Source: a virus. From it: a stretch of DNA of 52,275 nucleotides. The translations under genes were made by a program, and so were the position numbers. The stretch is from positions 1-52,275 of IMG/VR virus record IMGVR_UViG_3300025010_000015, one strand, 5' to 3'. The notes beneath the pieces were generated by a model that did not search any database, had not been told where the DNA came from, and was given only the letters and a program-made list of their open reading frames with translations. Shown here in pieces: positions 17,843 through 27,357 of the stretch (position 1 is its first letter; every line of letters starts with the position of its first letter).

Positions 17843-18777
17843 TGGCTATAACGAAACTAGTAAGTCCAAACACGTCAGTCCCTGTTGTAGAAGGCGATTG
17901 GGCTCTTGCCATGGCGCAGGTAACTGCGCTCAAGACAATCATGAGTGGCAATCAGATGGTGCTCACTCAATGGACGAACACCACGACTCTGCCAAAGCTT
18001 GCCAACGGTGCGTACATACATCATCTTGGTGCAGTATACAAGGTTGACACCGAGGACTTCACCATTGCGGCTCCAGCGGCTGATGGTACATATTACATAC
18101 GTCTTGTCGATGACGGTGCTGACTCATTGGATGTCGATTTTGTCACCGACATATCGGGATACTCATGGAATCCAGCATACAATGGCATGTACAACAGTAC
18201 TTATCAAGTCCTTCCGTATCAGATATCTGTGTCGGGTACTGTCACGGTATTCACCAAGCGCAAGATTCTGAACTTCCATCGGAGCACTGGATTCTTAACC
18301 GTGGACTATCTTGGAAACATCATCACTGCCACTATACTTGGCACTGCTATTGTGTGCAACACTGTGGATACAGGACAGGGTGCAAATGAACTGTATGGAA
18401 TGGATCAAGGCGTGAAGACTACTGATAGTCCAAGTTTTGTAGCAGTAAGTGCTGGCTCCGGTGCATTTACTTCAGCAACAGTGGACTCACTGCCACCTAC
18501 TTTGTTTGGTGGATATACAAATGCTGGAACTTTGTCTACTGGATATACAATATCTGCAATGAAACTTGGCGAAATTCGTGCCTATACTGTAGGCTTTACA
18601 AGTTCAGCTTACCTCATTGGAACACCAACGTCACCAGCAGACTCAAGATATTTTGTTATGTGTAAGTTTATAGATGGCGGTGTGACAACATACAAGAATG
18701 ACCTTCTAGCTGAAAGCACTGCTATTTCATTTTCTGGAGCAGATGCTGTGTACGTTCTTATCATAAGGATACTATAG
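17842..18777 (+). CDS. Tail fibre-like structural protein
   Basis: 311 residues. The C-terminal half contains DQGVKTTDSPSFVAV, the repeat-like phrase found in trimeric tail fibres, followed by beta- and Gly-rich sequence. Starts overlapping the previous stop by one base. Probably part of the tail tip or side fibre; partner proteins are the large proteins at 19017 and 21994. Confidence 0.6.
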   Translation: MAITKLVSPNTSVPVVEGDWALAMAQVTALKTIMSGNQMVLTQWTNTTTLPKLANGAYIHHLGAVYKVDTEDFTIAAPAADGTYYIRLVDDGADSLDVDFVTDISGYSWNPAYNGMYNSTYQVLPYQISVSGTVTVFTKRKILNFHRSTGFLTVDYLGNIITATILGTAIVCNTVDTGQGANELYGMDQGVKTTDSPSFVAVSAGSGAFTSATVDSLPPTLFGGYTNAGTLSTGYTISAMKLGEIRAYTVGFTSSAYLIGTPTSPADSRYFVMCKFIDGGVTTYKNDLLAESTAISFSGADAVYVLIIRIL

Positions 18778-19014
18778 ATGAGAAAAGCATTGTGCATTCT
18801 TATGCTAATTCTTTTGTCCTCATGTTCTCTGGTTGGAACTGTCAATATTGCTTCATCTGATTTGTTTATTGTTGATGGTCAAATGCATAACGAGGTATTA
18901 GTACTACTCCCTGTTTATGTATTCAATCCAAATGGTTATAGTATAATTGTATACTGTGACAATAGACCTATCTTAATAAGTGCGTATAATCATGTTTTTT
19001 TAAGAAGGAACTAG
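18778..19014 (+). CDS. Small lipoprotein within tail module
   Basis: 78 residues. A charged start (MRK), a hydrophobic stretch and a lipobox (LLSSCS, Cys at residue 16) indicate export and lipid anchoring. The mature part is about 60 residues with no recognised domain. The local composition is AT-richer than its neighbours, and the gene sits as a cassette between two fibre genes. Phage lipoproteins such as T5 Llp block the phage's own receptor, so superinfection exclusion is a reasonable guess. Confidence 0.75.
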   Translation: MRKALCILMLILLSSCSLVGTVNIASSDLFIVDGQMHNEVLVLLPVYVFNPNGYSIIVYCDNRPILISAYNHVFLRRN

Positions 19015-19016
19015 TA

Positions 19017-21992
19017 GTGTTAATATTCGAGTACACACGCCGCATGGACTTACAGCCAACAGACCTCATCAACCATGCCCCTCTCATTTGGAGATGGACG
19101 AATCCTGCATTGGTTGTGGCTGACTTCTATAGTGTGACTTTTGGTGCGTTGCTCGATGTGTCACCTGCGAACCGCTATATCTTCGTGGACGCCAAAGTTG
19201 GAACGAGATTCCTTGCGAACGTGTACACATATGCAGACCTGCTCCTTGTTCCGTACAGCTTCTATTGGGACAGGACGAATCAGATTGGCTATTTCCATTT
19301 CCCCTATGATGTGCACCCCTTCACCTTTCCAAGCATGTCGCTCTCACGTGTGTATGGTGCAACGGACGAAGAAGCCATTGTATTCGATGGCATTCTCTAT
19401 CCTACCATACTTCTCAGCAAGCCTGTCATACGGCGAGAGGTCGAGCCTGTTGTGTATCAGAAGCTCGCCACACAGAGCCTCAGCGTGCAGTTGCGTAACG
19501 ACATGGTGTACACTATAGACTCCGTGACGAACAAGCCTATTCTCAGTCATCGTTTTGATGACCTCTCGGACATCACAGGGCAGACCACCTATTGGAAGTA
19601 TGGTGCTGATGGGTGCACATACGAGCAGTTGAAGGTGTTGCACAAGGGAATCATTGTTGACTATGACTTGAAGCCAAATGATGTCACGTTCGAGTGTGAT
19701 GACAAGCGCACCATGCAGGATGCGGAATGGCCTACCTACACCTATCAGAACGCTGGATATGACGAGGCAGACGTTGAGGAAGGAAAGTTCACGGAACCTA
19801 TTCCTGACGGATACGGCCCTCATGTCAACATGCCGTGTGTCTGTGTGAACAGGACGAAGTGTGTTCTGGAGTTTGACGAAGATGACGTTATTGTCAACAT
19901 GCCAGCAAGCAGAGTTCCATATGACTTGCTTACATGGTCGAACAGTGGATTCAGCACGTTCATCAAGTCCAATGTCACGATTGGTGGATTTCCTTACTTC
20001 TTCGCGCAGAAGGCCGCCGCAACAGCGAATACTGGAAACATTGTCAAAACATTCCGTGCAACGAATCCTACTCAGAAGTTCAGTGGATACGTCATGCGTG
20101 GAACGCAGGGTGGAGTCACACGGCTTGAGCTGTACAACGCCACGGCAACTGTGTCTCTCGCACACCTTGATATCGACATGGGTGCTGAGACCTTTGTGTC
20201 AAACTATGGTGGCTTGGAGAATGTGCGTGTCAAGTTCATCAAGAACGATGGCTCGAATGTGCAGTGCTATTACAGCTTTGAGTACACGGCGTTTGACATT
20301 ACCATTGACAATGTGTTTGCAGTATGGGCTGACACTTCCGCAACGGCTTCCTATGGGTACTTCGCTGGAATCAAGATAACCGATGCTGACTACGCCACAT
20401 ACCGAGTCGCACGCACTGTCACCGCTGATGGACTGCATCTGTATAAAGAGGAAGACGATAAGCTGGTCGAGCTCACCAACATCATTGATATTGACGAAGA
20501 GAACGGAACTGTCAGCATACACGATGTGGATGCGCATGCTGATGGCTCATTGTCTGACGATTTGGTCGAGTTGTTCTGCACTGCAAATCTTCGCATGCTT
20601 GAGGACGAGGCGACTTTGCATTCGTTGTCGTTTGACGGAACGGATGACCATATTGAGCTTGGAGAACTTCCTGAGCAGACCGATGCTCCGATATCGTTCA
20701 GTGCCATGATAAAATGGGGTGGCCAAACAACGCCAGAGTCAGGCATTTGGGGCTATACAAATGCAGGTGGCACGAACTGCCATTTTGAGATACGCTCTGA
20801 TGGCATGAGGCTTCGCCTTGGAACATTGAACAAGATTGGAATGACATCCCCTCCTGTCAATGAGTGGTGCAAGGTTGCTTTTGAGTATGATGGCAGTGTG
20901 ATGAATTATTACCTGAATGACGTGCTTGAAGGCACGCTGACAGCGGCTACTGGTGCTATTCTTGGAACAATCGAGCATCATCTTGTAGGCGCAAGTCAGA
21001 CAGCCGCACCATTTCAAAGGCCGTTCGATGGACTCATCCGTGAGGTGTACATCAACGCCATGCACTATCCGTTTGACGAGGCCGCTGGAACAGAGGTGTT
21101 CGACACCACCAACACTGGTGACATCGGGACGATTGACGGTGCTGTCTGGTACTACGAGGACATTCTCGTGGAGAACTCGAACGCATTCAATGTCATCGCA
21201 GACCTGAACTATCAAGTGCTCGGACTGCCATATATCGACAGCATGTACCACATAGCCTTGTGCGAGGCTGAGAAGGCCAAACTGTCTGACATATCGCTGT
21301 ACAAGAACGGCAAGCAGTCAGTGTCATCCATCATAGAGGAAATACAGAACGGAAGTGTCATTGGATTCAGGTATGACGACATAGACAAAATCTACATCAT
21401 GTGTGATGACCCGAACCGTGTGAAGGCCATGGATATCCTCAGCCACATGATACTGAACAAGGCTGACCTGAGTATCAGGGGCAACATGACATTGTACGCT
21501 GACAGGGTTTCGGTTGCATACGGAAATGACGGATGGAAGAAGATTGATGCAACTTATACGAATGATACGTACTCAAACGATGTGCTGTTGCGATACAACT
21601 ATGAGCGACCGAAGGACTTCCCCTCACTGTTGTTATTGGAATCCGATGCAATCAACAAGAGCATTGTGTTGCTTGAGGACTTGAGTGTGACGAGGCCGCT
21701 TGTGAACGTGCATTTGCACGGTCTTGATTTGTTGGACGTTCTCGACCTGTACAGCATTGTGACCGCCGACCTGACTCTTCGAAACAGGCCGTATGTCGGT
21801 ACGTTGCGCATGCAGGTCATCGGTATTGAAGTGGACACCAAGTTCGAGTTCATATATCTTACGCTACGCCAGAGGGACTATTCGGACTTGGTTGCTGGAA
21901 TCATAGACTCGTATGGAACGGCGTTCGTCATAGGTCACGAGACTATCGTTATTGGAAGCGGTGAGACCGCTATCGGCACAAAGGAGACATAA
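19017..21992 (+). CDS. Large tail protein with LamG-like domain
   Basis: 991 residues from a GTG codon with GAAGGA 7 nt upstream. Residues about 1-530 form a beta-rich baseplate/tail-tip part. Residues about 530-715 resemble a concanavalin/LamG sandwich (SFDGTDDHIELGELP at its start, FDGLIREVYINAMHY toward its end). The C-terminal 270 residues resemble a tail hub domain. The LamG-like insert probably binds host glycans. The fibre gene follows after one base. Confidence 0.72.
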   Translation: MLIFEYTRRMDLQPTDLINHAPLIWRWTNPALVVADFYSVTFGALLDVSPANRYIFVDAKVGTRFLANVYTYADLLLVPYSFYWDRTNQIGYFHFPYDVHPFTFPSMSLSRVYGATDEEAIVFDGILYPTILLSKPVIRREVEPVVYQKLATQSLSVQLRNDMVYTIDSVTNKPILSHRFDDLSDITGQTTYWKYGADGCTYEQLKVLHKGIIVDYDLKPNDVTFECDDKRTMQDAEWPTYTYQNAGYDEADVEEGKFTEPIPDGYGPHVNMPCVCVNRTKCVLEFDEDDVIVNMPASRVPYDLLTWSNSGFSTFIKSNVTIGGFPYFFAQKAAATANTGNIVKTFRATNPTQKFSGYVMRGTQGGVTRLELYNATATVSLAHLDIDMGAETFVSNYGGLENVRVKFIKNDGSNVQCYYSFEYTAFDITIDNVFAVWADTSATASYGYFAGIKITDADYATYRVARTVTADGLHLYKEEDDKLVELTNIIDIDEENGTVSIHDVDAHADGSLSDDLVELFCTANLRMLEDEATLHSLSFDGTDDHIELGELPEQTDAPISFSAMIKWGGQTTPESGIWGYTNAGGTNCHFEIRSDGMRLRLGTLNKIGMTSPPVNEWCKVAFEYDGSVMNYYLNDVLEGTLTAATGAILGTIEHHLVGASQTAAPFQRPFDGLIREVYINAMHYPFDEAAGTEVFDTTNTGDIGTIDGAVWYYEDILVENSNAFNVIADLNYQVLGLPYIDSMYHIALCEAEKAKLSDISLYKNGKQSVSSIIEEIQNGSVIGFRYDDIDKIYIMCDDPNRVKAMDILSHMILNKADLSIRGNMTLYADRVSVAYGNDGWKKIDATYTNDTYSNDVLLRYNYERPKDFPSLLLLESDAINKSIVLLEDLSVTRPLVNVHLHGLDLLDVLDLYSIVTADLTLRNRPYVGTLRMQVIGIEVDTKFEFIYLTLRQRDYSDLVAGIIDSYGTAFVIGHETIVIGSGETAIGTKET

Positions 21993-21993
21993 G

Positions 21994-24900
21994 ATGCCTA
22001 GATATTTGACCACTGCTGACATCAAGAAAATAAGCGAGCTCACGGAAGCAACGGATGCCGCTGGCTCTTGGATGGTGTCCATAGATGATGGCACGAATCC
22101 TGTAAAATACATAACTCTTACGAATCTTATGAAGCTCCTTGTTCCGTATAGCGGTGCTGTCACCGACCTGTTGATGGGGGCACACGATGTTACAGCCATG
22201 CGCATGAGCATGACGGAAATCTTTCTGTCAACTACGCCACCCGCTGTGATACCCACCACGAAAGGCGCATGCTATTGGGATGCAGATGCCGACACATGGA
22301 GCCTCGTGCTTTCCGATGGTGTTGTGTTGCAACTTGGTGAGGAGAACTACACACGCTGTGCACGTGATTCTGCCGCGCCTAATCCTATTGTGAATGGCAC
22401 GCCTGTATACATCACTGGTGAGTCTGGCCAGAGACCGAAAGTTGATGTCGCTCGTGCTGACGATATTACAAAGATGCACGTTGCTGGCGTATCTACACAC
22501 GACATCGCGAATCTCGGTCGTATCACCACATTCGGATTGGTGCGTGCCATTCCTCAGACGGTGTTCCCTGCTGGCGAGTCTTGGGTGGCTGGTGACAAAC
22601 TGTGGCTTGCTCCCACTGGTGGCATGACCAATGTTGAGCCAGCGGCTCCTACCCCGAATGTGCAGGTCGGGCTTGTGCTGAACGTCACTGGCTCCGCAAC
22701 TTTTGATATGCTGGTATGTGTCGTTCAGGCACAAGGCTTGTACAGTCTGTATGACGTGAACGGCGATGCACCCGATACCACGAACCAGATGCTTGTGTGG
22801 AACAACACTCTGTCCTACTGGACGAAGAGCGATGCTCTCATCACGTTGCTCAGTAACTCCTCAGTTGCTGGTTCGATATTGAACCTCATCAAGCTCAATG
22901 CTCAGAACGCAGACTATGACCATGCTGTGTCTGGCCTTTCCGCTGTGACACTCAAGACCGCCATTGACGAGCTCGATGGGTTTATTGACACATTGAAGGC
23001 AAGTGTATCCACGTCTGGTTCTGTCCTCAAGTCCATCAAGGACAATGCCAAGGATGCCACGTTCACGCCTATCGGGACTATCGCCGCAACCGATATCAAA
23101 GGTGCAATCGCAGAGGTCTCCGGTGACGTTGAGCAAACCAAACTCGACCTCCTCGACCTCCGCACCGAAACCGAACACGAAATCCTCCAAATCCAGACTC
23201 AAGCTGACACCGTTGCAAAATCCGTGGTTGACGCAAGTGAGATATTCAACCTCGGCTCACCGAATGTCCTGGGCGTGGGGGTAGCAAGTAATTTTGACAC
23301 CGCAGTTTCGGTCACGGCTCAGGACGGGGCGATGGAAGCTACGTTGGAGGGGAAGACGGGGACGAATGAAGGCACAAACCTTTCATTTGAAAATAGCCTC
23401 ACAGGATGGACGGACGTTTCAGGTGGTGGTGGATATGCTAGCACACAATCTACTGAGCAAAAACTTGACGGAGCGAACTCTTTAAAAATTGCCTATGCGA
23501 ACATTTCCGGCTACCGTTGGCAACAATTTACCATTCCATCCGGCTCGGTGGCATTCATATCTGTATGGGCATACTTGTCTGCTTTTACAAGCGGGACCTC
23601 CATAGGGTTGATTGTACGCAATGCTGAAAACAACTCAACAATAGCGTCAAGCTATGTAAACACAGCTACGGTGGGGGCATGGCAACGCCTTAGCGTGATA
23701 ATAGCCGCACCTTCAGCTAATTTAATTGTTAGGCTTGGTACTGTATCAACAGTGACATTGACAATTTATTTTGATGCTGTCCAGTTCATCAACCTCACCT
23801 CCCTCGGTCTCGCCACATTATTGAACACCGCCGCCAAAGCGCAAGCCTACTTCTCCAACTACCACCCCGCCACGTTGGGGGTTGGGGAGATGCGCTATAG
23901 GACGGTGGGGAAGAATTTGTGCCCAACTGATATAAATGAGTGGGAGCAAGGAACGGTCAACGCACTTACCGGAGTTGCGTCTGCAAGCACCACCAGCATC
24001 AGGACGAAAAAATATCATCGCATTCTGTCTAGCGTAATAGTTTCTCCGAGCCAAAAGGTTGGCAGTGGGCTTACGTTGTATGCTATATTCTTTGATGAAA
24101 ATCTTAATTATGTTTCTTACACAATTACTACGAACTACACAATCCCATCAAATGCACGATTTGTACGTTATAGATTATCATCAGCTACGGCTATCACCAC
24201 AACAGTAGTTTTGACCGGAGAGCCCCAACTCGAACTCGGCTCCACCGCCACCACCTACGAAGCCTACAAAGACTCCACCGCTTGGACTCCCGAAATCGGG
24301 AACCGGTTGCCGAATGCCGTGCATGACGAATATGACGTTGGCACAGGAATAGGTACGCAGAATGTATTTCCTAATTATGTGTTGCAGAGTGCGGATATTA
24401 CCGATGTTCTCACAAACGGTTCAAATGCTGTCATTGTAAGCACTCGTGAGTTTAGTGATTTGGTGGCTGGTAATTTGAATCGTGAAGTATACTCAGCGTC
24501 TTACGGATATCAAACAAATTATGTCGCCGCTGATAATGCTGATAATATTGGTAAATTGTATGTTTTCACTGGAAATAAATATATCCGGTTTGGGCTACCA
24601 GTCGGAACTACTCTCGCTCAAGCTCGTACCGCCCTCGCTGGCACAGTAATTTATTATCAACTCGCCACCCCCATCACCACCCAATACGACCCCCAATCCC
24701 TCCAATCCTTCCTCGGTGGCTCCATGTACCTCACCAACGGCAAGCGTGACGGGATGGTGTACGCATCGGGGCTTACCTTCCTGTACGATGTGCTGAGCGT
24801 TGACTTGCTGTACAAGTTTAGCGGTGGGGTAAAAGTGCCTATCACCAACGCCACGATATCGGGCAAGGTGGTGTCCTCCGTGTCCCTCGCTGACGGCGAT

Positions 24901-25221
24901 ATCTGCTACATCGAAGTCACGTTCAAAACCGACCAGAGCCTGTTGCCAGTGGCCAAGACGAAAGTGCCGTACAAGAATCTACGCACTGAGATTGACTCAC
25001 TGAACACCCCTTCAACCACCTCCACGGCTCTCGGCTATGAAACCATTGTAGACGTTGCCAGCGGTGCGACTGCAACATTGCCAGCAGGGGGCACGTTCAG
25101 ATGGGAAGTTTACGGATATGGTGCGAACATCGGCGGTGCGAAGAGGGGAACAGCATCGGGCGGGGCAACGCTGACGATGGCAGGGGCAAACGGAAGCCTC
25201 TGGTATAGAAGACTGAGTTAG
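21994..25221 (+). CDS. Mosaic tail fibre/receptor-binding protein
   Basis: 1075 residues; ATG 21994 has AAGGAG 7 nt upstream. N-terminal part (about 1-280) is an attachment domain. Residues about 288-383 hold two copies of a module also found in the decoration protein (6806). A coiled-coil stretch follows (about 380-410), then carbohydrate-binding-like beta sandwiches beginning NLSFENSLTGW (about 465) and NLCPTDINEW (about 645). Codon use changes sharply from about 23120, with C-rich tracts, suggesting acquired segments. Likely the main host-range determinant. Confidence 0.72.
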   Translation: MPRYLTTADIKKISELTEATDAAGSWMVSIDDGTNPVKYITLTNLMKLLVPYSGAVTDLLMGAHDVTAMRMSMTEIFLSTTPPAVIPTTKGACYWDADADTWSLVLSDGVVLQLGEENYTRCARDSAAPNPIVNGTPVYITGESGQRPKVDVARADDITKMHVAGVSTHDIANLGRITTFGLVRAIPQTVFPAGESWVAGDKLWLAPTGGMTNVEPAAPTPNVQVGLVLNVTGSATFDMLVCVVQAQGLYSLYDVNGDAPDTTNQMLVWNNTLSYWTKSDALITLLSNSSVAGSILNLIKLNAQNADYDHAVSGLSAVTLKTAIDELDGFIDTLKASVSTSGSVLKSIKDNAKDATFTPIGTIAATDIKGAIAEVSGDVEQTKLDLLDLRTETEHEILQIQTQADTVAKSVVDASEIFNLGSPNVLGVGVASNFDTAVSVTAQDGAMEATLEGKTGTNEGTNLSFENSLTGWTDVSGGGGYASTQSTEQKLDGANSLKIAYANISGYRWQQFTIPSGSVAFISVWAYLSAFTSGTSIGLIVRNAENNSTIASSYVNTATVGAWQRLSVIIAAPSANLIVRLGTVSTVTLTIYFDAVQFINLTSLGLATLLNTAAKAQAYFSNYHPATLGVGEMRYRTVGKNLCPTDINEWEQGTVNALTGVASASTTSIRTKKYHRILSSVIVSPSQKVGSGLTLYAIFFDENLNYVSYTITTNYTIPSNARFVRYRLSSATAITTTVVLTGEPQLELGSTATTYEAYKDSTAWTPEIGNRLPNAVHDEYDVGTGIGTQNVFPNYVLQSADITDVLTNGSNAVIVSTREFSDLVAGNLNREVYSASYGYQTNYVAADNADNIGKLYVFTGNKYIRFGLPVGTTLAQARTALAGTVIYYQLATPITTQYDPQSLQSFLGGSMYLTNGKRDGMVYASGLTFLYDVLSVDLLYKFSGGVKVPITNATISGKVVSSVSLADGDICYIEVTFKTDQSLLPVAKTKVPYKNLRTEIDSLNTPSTTSTALGYETIVDVASGATATLPAGGTFRWEVYGYGANIGGAKRGTASGGATLTMAGANGSLWYRRLS

Positions 25222-25230
25222 GAGGACATT

Positions 25231-25374
25231 ATGGACGATATAGCAATCAGGGAGATGACAATCAAGGCACTCATAGCGCACGGGCAATTGACGGACGAGG
25301 CCCTGCACGAGATTCTGGGCGAGGGGCTGAAGTGGGATGGGGAGAGGGTTGTGGAAAATGTTAGTACCGATTGA
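25231..25374 (+). CDS. Short protein following the fibre gene
   Basis: 47 residues, ATG 25231 with GGAGG 5 nt upstream. Helical and acidic (ALIAHGQLTDEALHEIL), similar in character to the small XkdX-like proteins often found after tail fibre genes. Its end overlaps the next gene by 17 nt. Confidence 0.65.
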   Translation: MDDIAIREMTIKALIAHGQLTDEALHEILGEGLKWDGERVVENVSTD

Positions 25375-25585
25375 CAAGCAACTCCATTTCCTCTACTCCT
25401 TCGCAATCTTGGTCTGTGTCACGGCATTCACCAAGAACATCCATCTAGGATACCTCACGGCTCTTGCATTTGGCATTGGGAAGGAATGGCACGACAGTAG
25501 GCAGAAAGGGAACTATTGGTCATGGGGTGATTTGGTGGCTGATGTGCTGGGTATCCTAACAGGTATTATTATAAGAGGTGTATGA
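25358..25585 (+). CDS. Small two-helix membrane protein
   Basis: 75 residues from ATG 25358. Two hydrophobic segments flank a polar loop with the conserved-looking motif GKEWHDSRQKGNYWSWGDL. The pattern (His near the N-terminus, GKE-x-x-D, then GDL-x-AD) recalls DUF2279/YfiM-like membrane proteins found in phages. Opens the lysis-type region; holin or accessory lysis role possible but unproven. The start is uncertain because the upstream purine tract is spaced widely. Confidence 0.55.
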   Translation: MLVPIDKQLHFLYSFAILVCVTAFTKNIHLGYLTALAFGIGKEWHDSRQKGNYWSWGDLVADVLGILTGIIIRGV

Positions 25586-26232
25586 TGGAAGTATATCAAT
25601 TCGTGCTCGACAATATCTCAAAGCTTAGGCAGATGCTGTTTCGCAAGGCTGGTGGACAGATAGGTGACGGTACGAACTATACCGAGTTTGAGTCCACTGG
25701 GTTTGCAAAGGCTGTTGGTGATGCATGTGCATATGATGATATTGTGATACGTGCTATAAATTTGAGAGCAGGTGCAACTCCACCAGCATATAACACGTTC
25801 CAAGACAGTATTCAAGGTGTGGCCTTTGAGAATCTTGCGTCAGATATAGTGTATGGCTCGTTTGAGATTCCACACACTTACAAGGAAGGCTCTGATTTGG
25901 AAGTGCACCTGCACTGGTCTCCGTCTTCAACGAACACAGGTCGTTGTGACTGGGTGATGAAATACACCTATGCAAACATGAATGGTGTATTTGGTGCTGA
26001 GGAGACACTTACATTCCAGCAGGAAGGTTCAGGTGTGGTAAATAAGAACCAGTATGTGAGTGCGAATGTATTCATTGACGGTACTGCAAAGGCATTGAAG
26101 ATTGGTGCAGTGTTCTTGTTTGCGCTCTCTCGTCCTACAGGTGATGCATTCACTGGTGATGCGTTTTTACATGAAGTCGGAGTACACTACCAAAGGGACA
26201 CACTAGGTAGCCGTCAAATGTCTATAAAATAG
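25585..26232 (+). CDS. Putative structural/tail-associated protein
   Basis: 215 residues from the second of two consecutive ATG codons (GAGG spacing 6). Contains a beta-sandwich-like core with EVHLHWSPSSTN, a phrase seen in several phage tail or baseplate proteins that I cannot place further. No signal peptide or lytic catalytic motif is visible. Lies inside the lysis-type region, so it should be tested for cell-wall activity before being called structural. Confidence 0.5.
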   Translation: MEVYQFVLDNISKLRQMLFRKAGGQIGDGTNYTEFESTGFAKAVGDACAYDDIVIRAINLRAGATPPAYNTFQDSIQGVAFENLASDIVYGSFEIPHTYKEGSDLEVHLHWSPSSTNTGRCDWVMKYTYANMNGVFGAEETLTFQQEGSGVVNKNQYVSANVFIDGTAKALKIGAVFLFALSRPTGDAFTGDAFLHEVGVHYQRDTLGSRQMSIK

Positions 26233-26244
26233 GAGGTTGCTTGT

Positions 26245-26565
26245 ATGAATCAGGTTGTTGTAGACGTATGTACAGGAGTGGCAGTTGTTGCAGGAGGAGG
26301 GATAGTGATGTTTGCAGGTACACTATTTGTTAAGCGTGTTAATGGATTCTTCCATCGTGTGAACAGTGCGCTTATAACACTGCAATCAACTGGTGCTACC
26401 ATAGCCTTGATGCAAACTAATTCTGCAAAACGTATTCAAGAGAACAGGATTATATTCAGAGCATTACGCAGTATCATAGACGCGCTTCAGACAGGTGTTG
26501 CGAACGGCAATGTTGCTGAGGCGAAGCATGATATCGATAAATATCTCAATGAATGCATTGACTAG
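26245..26565 (+). CDS. Membrane protein, holin/antiholin-like
   Basis: 106 residues. One N-terminal hydrophobic segment (about residues 8-28, VAVVAGGGIVMFAGTLFV) followed by a helical soluble tail. GGAGG lies 8-10 nt upstream. Placed just ahead of the second holin-like gene and spanins. One-span topology fits a pinholin, antiholin or accessory lysis protein. Confidence 0.55.
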   Translation: MNQVVVDVCTGVAVVAGGGIVMFAGTLFVKRVNGFFHRVNSALITLQSTGATIALMQTNSAKRIQENRIIFRALRSIIDALQTGVANGNVAEAKHDIDKYLNECID

Positions 26566-26574
26566 AGGTGTATG

Positions 26575-26826
26575 ATGAATATTAAAGAAAGCAATGTTCC
26601 AAAGAATAGCATGTTGCAAGACCCTGTAGGTGATACTAGCTCTAAGCGTGTTGTTGGTTTTTTATCTCTTTGTGTGGCATTATCTGGCTATTTGCTAATA
26701 GTCATAACAGGAAAAGCAATGCCAGAGATGGTGCTTAACATGTTTAATTCTTTGCTGATATATTCGGCTGTATGTTTTAGTTTGACATTACCGGAGCATG
26801 TGTCAACAACGCTGTACAAGGAGTGA
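26575..26826 (+). CDS. Putative holin (two membrane spans)
   Basis: 83 residues from the second of two adjacent ATG codons. Two hydrophobic helices (about residues 27-46 and 53-75) with a polar N-terminus match small class II holins that time lysis by opening the inner membrane. It overlaps the following open frame and is followed within 5 nt by the inner-membrane spanin gene. Confidence 0.6.
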   Translation: MNIKESNVPKNSMLQDPVGDTSSKRVVGFLSLCVALSGYLLIVITGKAMPEMVLNMFNSLLIYSAVCFSLTLPEHVSTTLYKE

Positions 26827-26831
26827 TACAA

Positions 26832-27143
26832 ATGAAGATATTGGATTGGATTAAAGTTGGTTTCTTTGCTGTGCTGACAGTGTTTGGTGCTGTACTCGGG
26901 TTCCGTGTAAAGGGCTTGAAGAAGAAAGTCGCTAAGCAAGAGCAACAAATCAAACAAGATGCAGTGCAGAAGGACGTTTATGTGAAGAACATCACGATTA
27001 CTGAAGAACTGCATAAATCAGAAGTGCTGATAGAAAACAATCAGAAGAAAACAGAGGAGATATTGAAAAATGCAGATAAGGCTAAAGTCAATGTTGTCGG
27101 CAATTCTATTGTTGACGATTTTAATGCTAGGCATAAGTTGTAA
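26832..27143 (+). CDS. Inner-membrane spanin (Rz-like)
   Basis: 103 residues from ATG 26832 (AAGGAG, 8-nt spacer). A single N-terminal membrane anchor (about residues 5-25) is followed by a long coiled coil rich in Lys, Glu and Gln, the hallmark of i-spanins that link inner and outer membrane during Gram-negative lysis. The outer-membrane partner starts inside its 3' end in another frame. Confidence 0.8.
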   Translation: MKILDWIKVGFFAVLTVFGAVLGFRVKGLKKKVAKQEQQIKQDAVQKDVYVKNITITEELHKSEVLIENNQKKTEEILKNADKAKVNVVGNSIVDDFNARHKL

Positions 27144-27354
27144 TACAACCGTACCGACACAGATAGTGGTTCCTGAGTTTGCGTCACAGCCTTCAGCACC
27201 CACACTTATAAATATACCGGAAGATTTGGAGTCAGCCAATGTAAACCTGACTATCAACCTGTCACGCTTGGATGCGTACACTCAGAAATTGGAGCAGTAT
27301 ATCTTCTACCTTAAAGTGTATTACCTGAGTGTGATTCAGATACTGTCACAATGA
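27070..27354 (+). CDS. Outer-membrane lipoprotein spanin (Rz1-like)
   Basis: 94 residues, overlapping the i-spanin gene by 74 nt in a different frame as in lambda-type pairs. Signal peptide with lipobox LGISC (Cys about residue 24), then a short Pro-containing mature region and an amphipathic helix. Together with its partner it fuses the membranes at lysis. Last gene of the late module; a double hairpin terminator follows at once. Confidence 0.82.
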   Translation: MQIRLKSMLSAILLLTILMLGISCNTTVPTQIVVPEFASQPSAPTLINIPEDLESANVNLTINLSRLDAYTQKLEQYIFYLKVYYLSVIQILSQ

Positions 27355-27357
27355 AAA

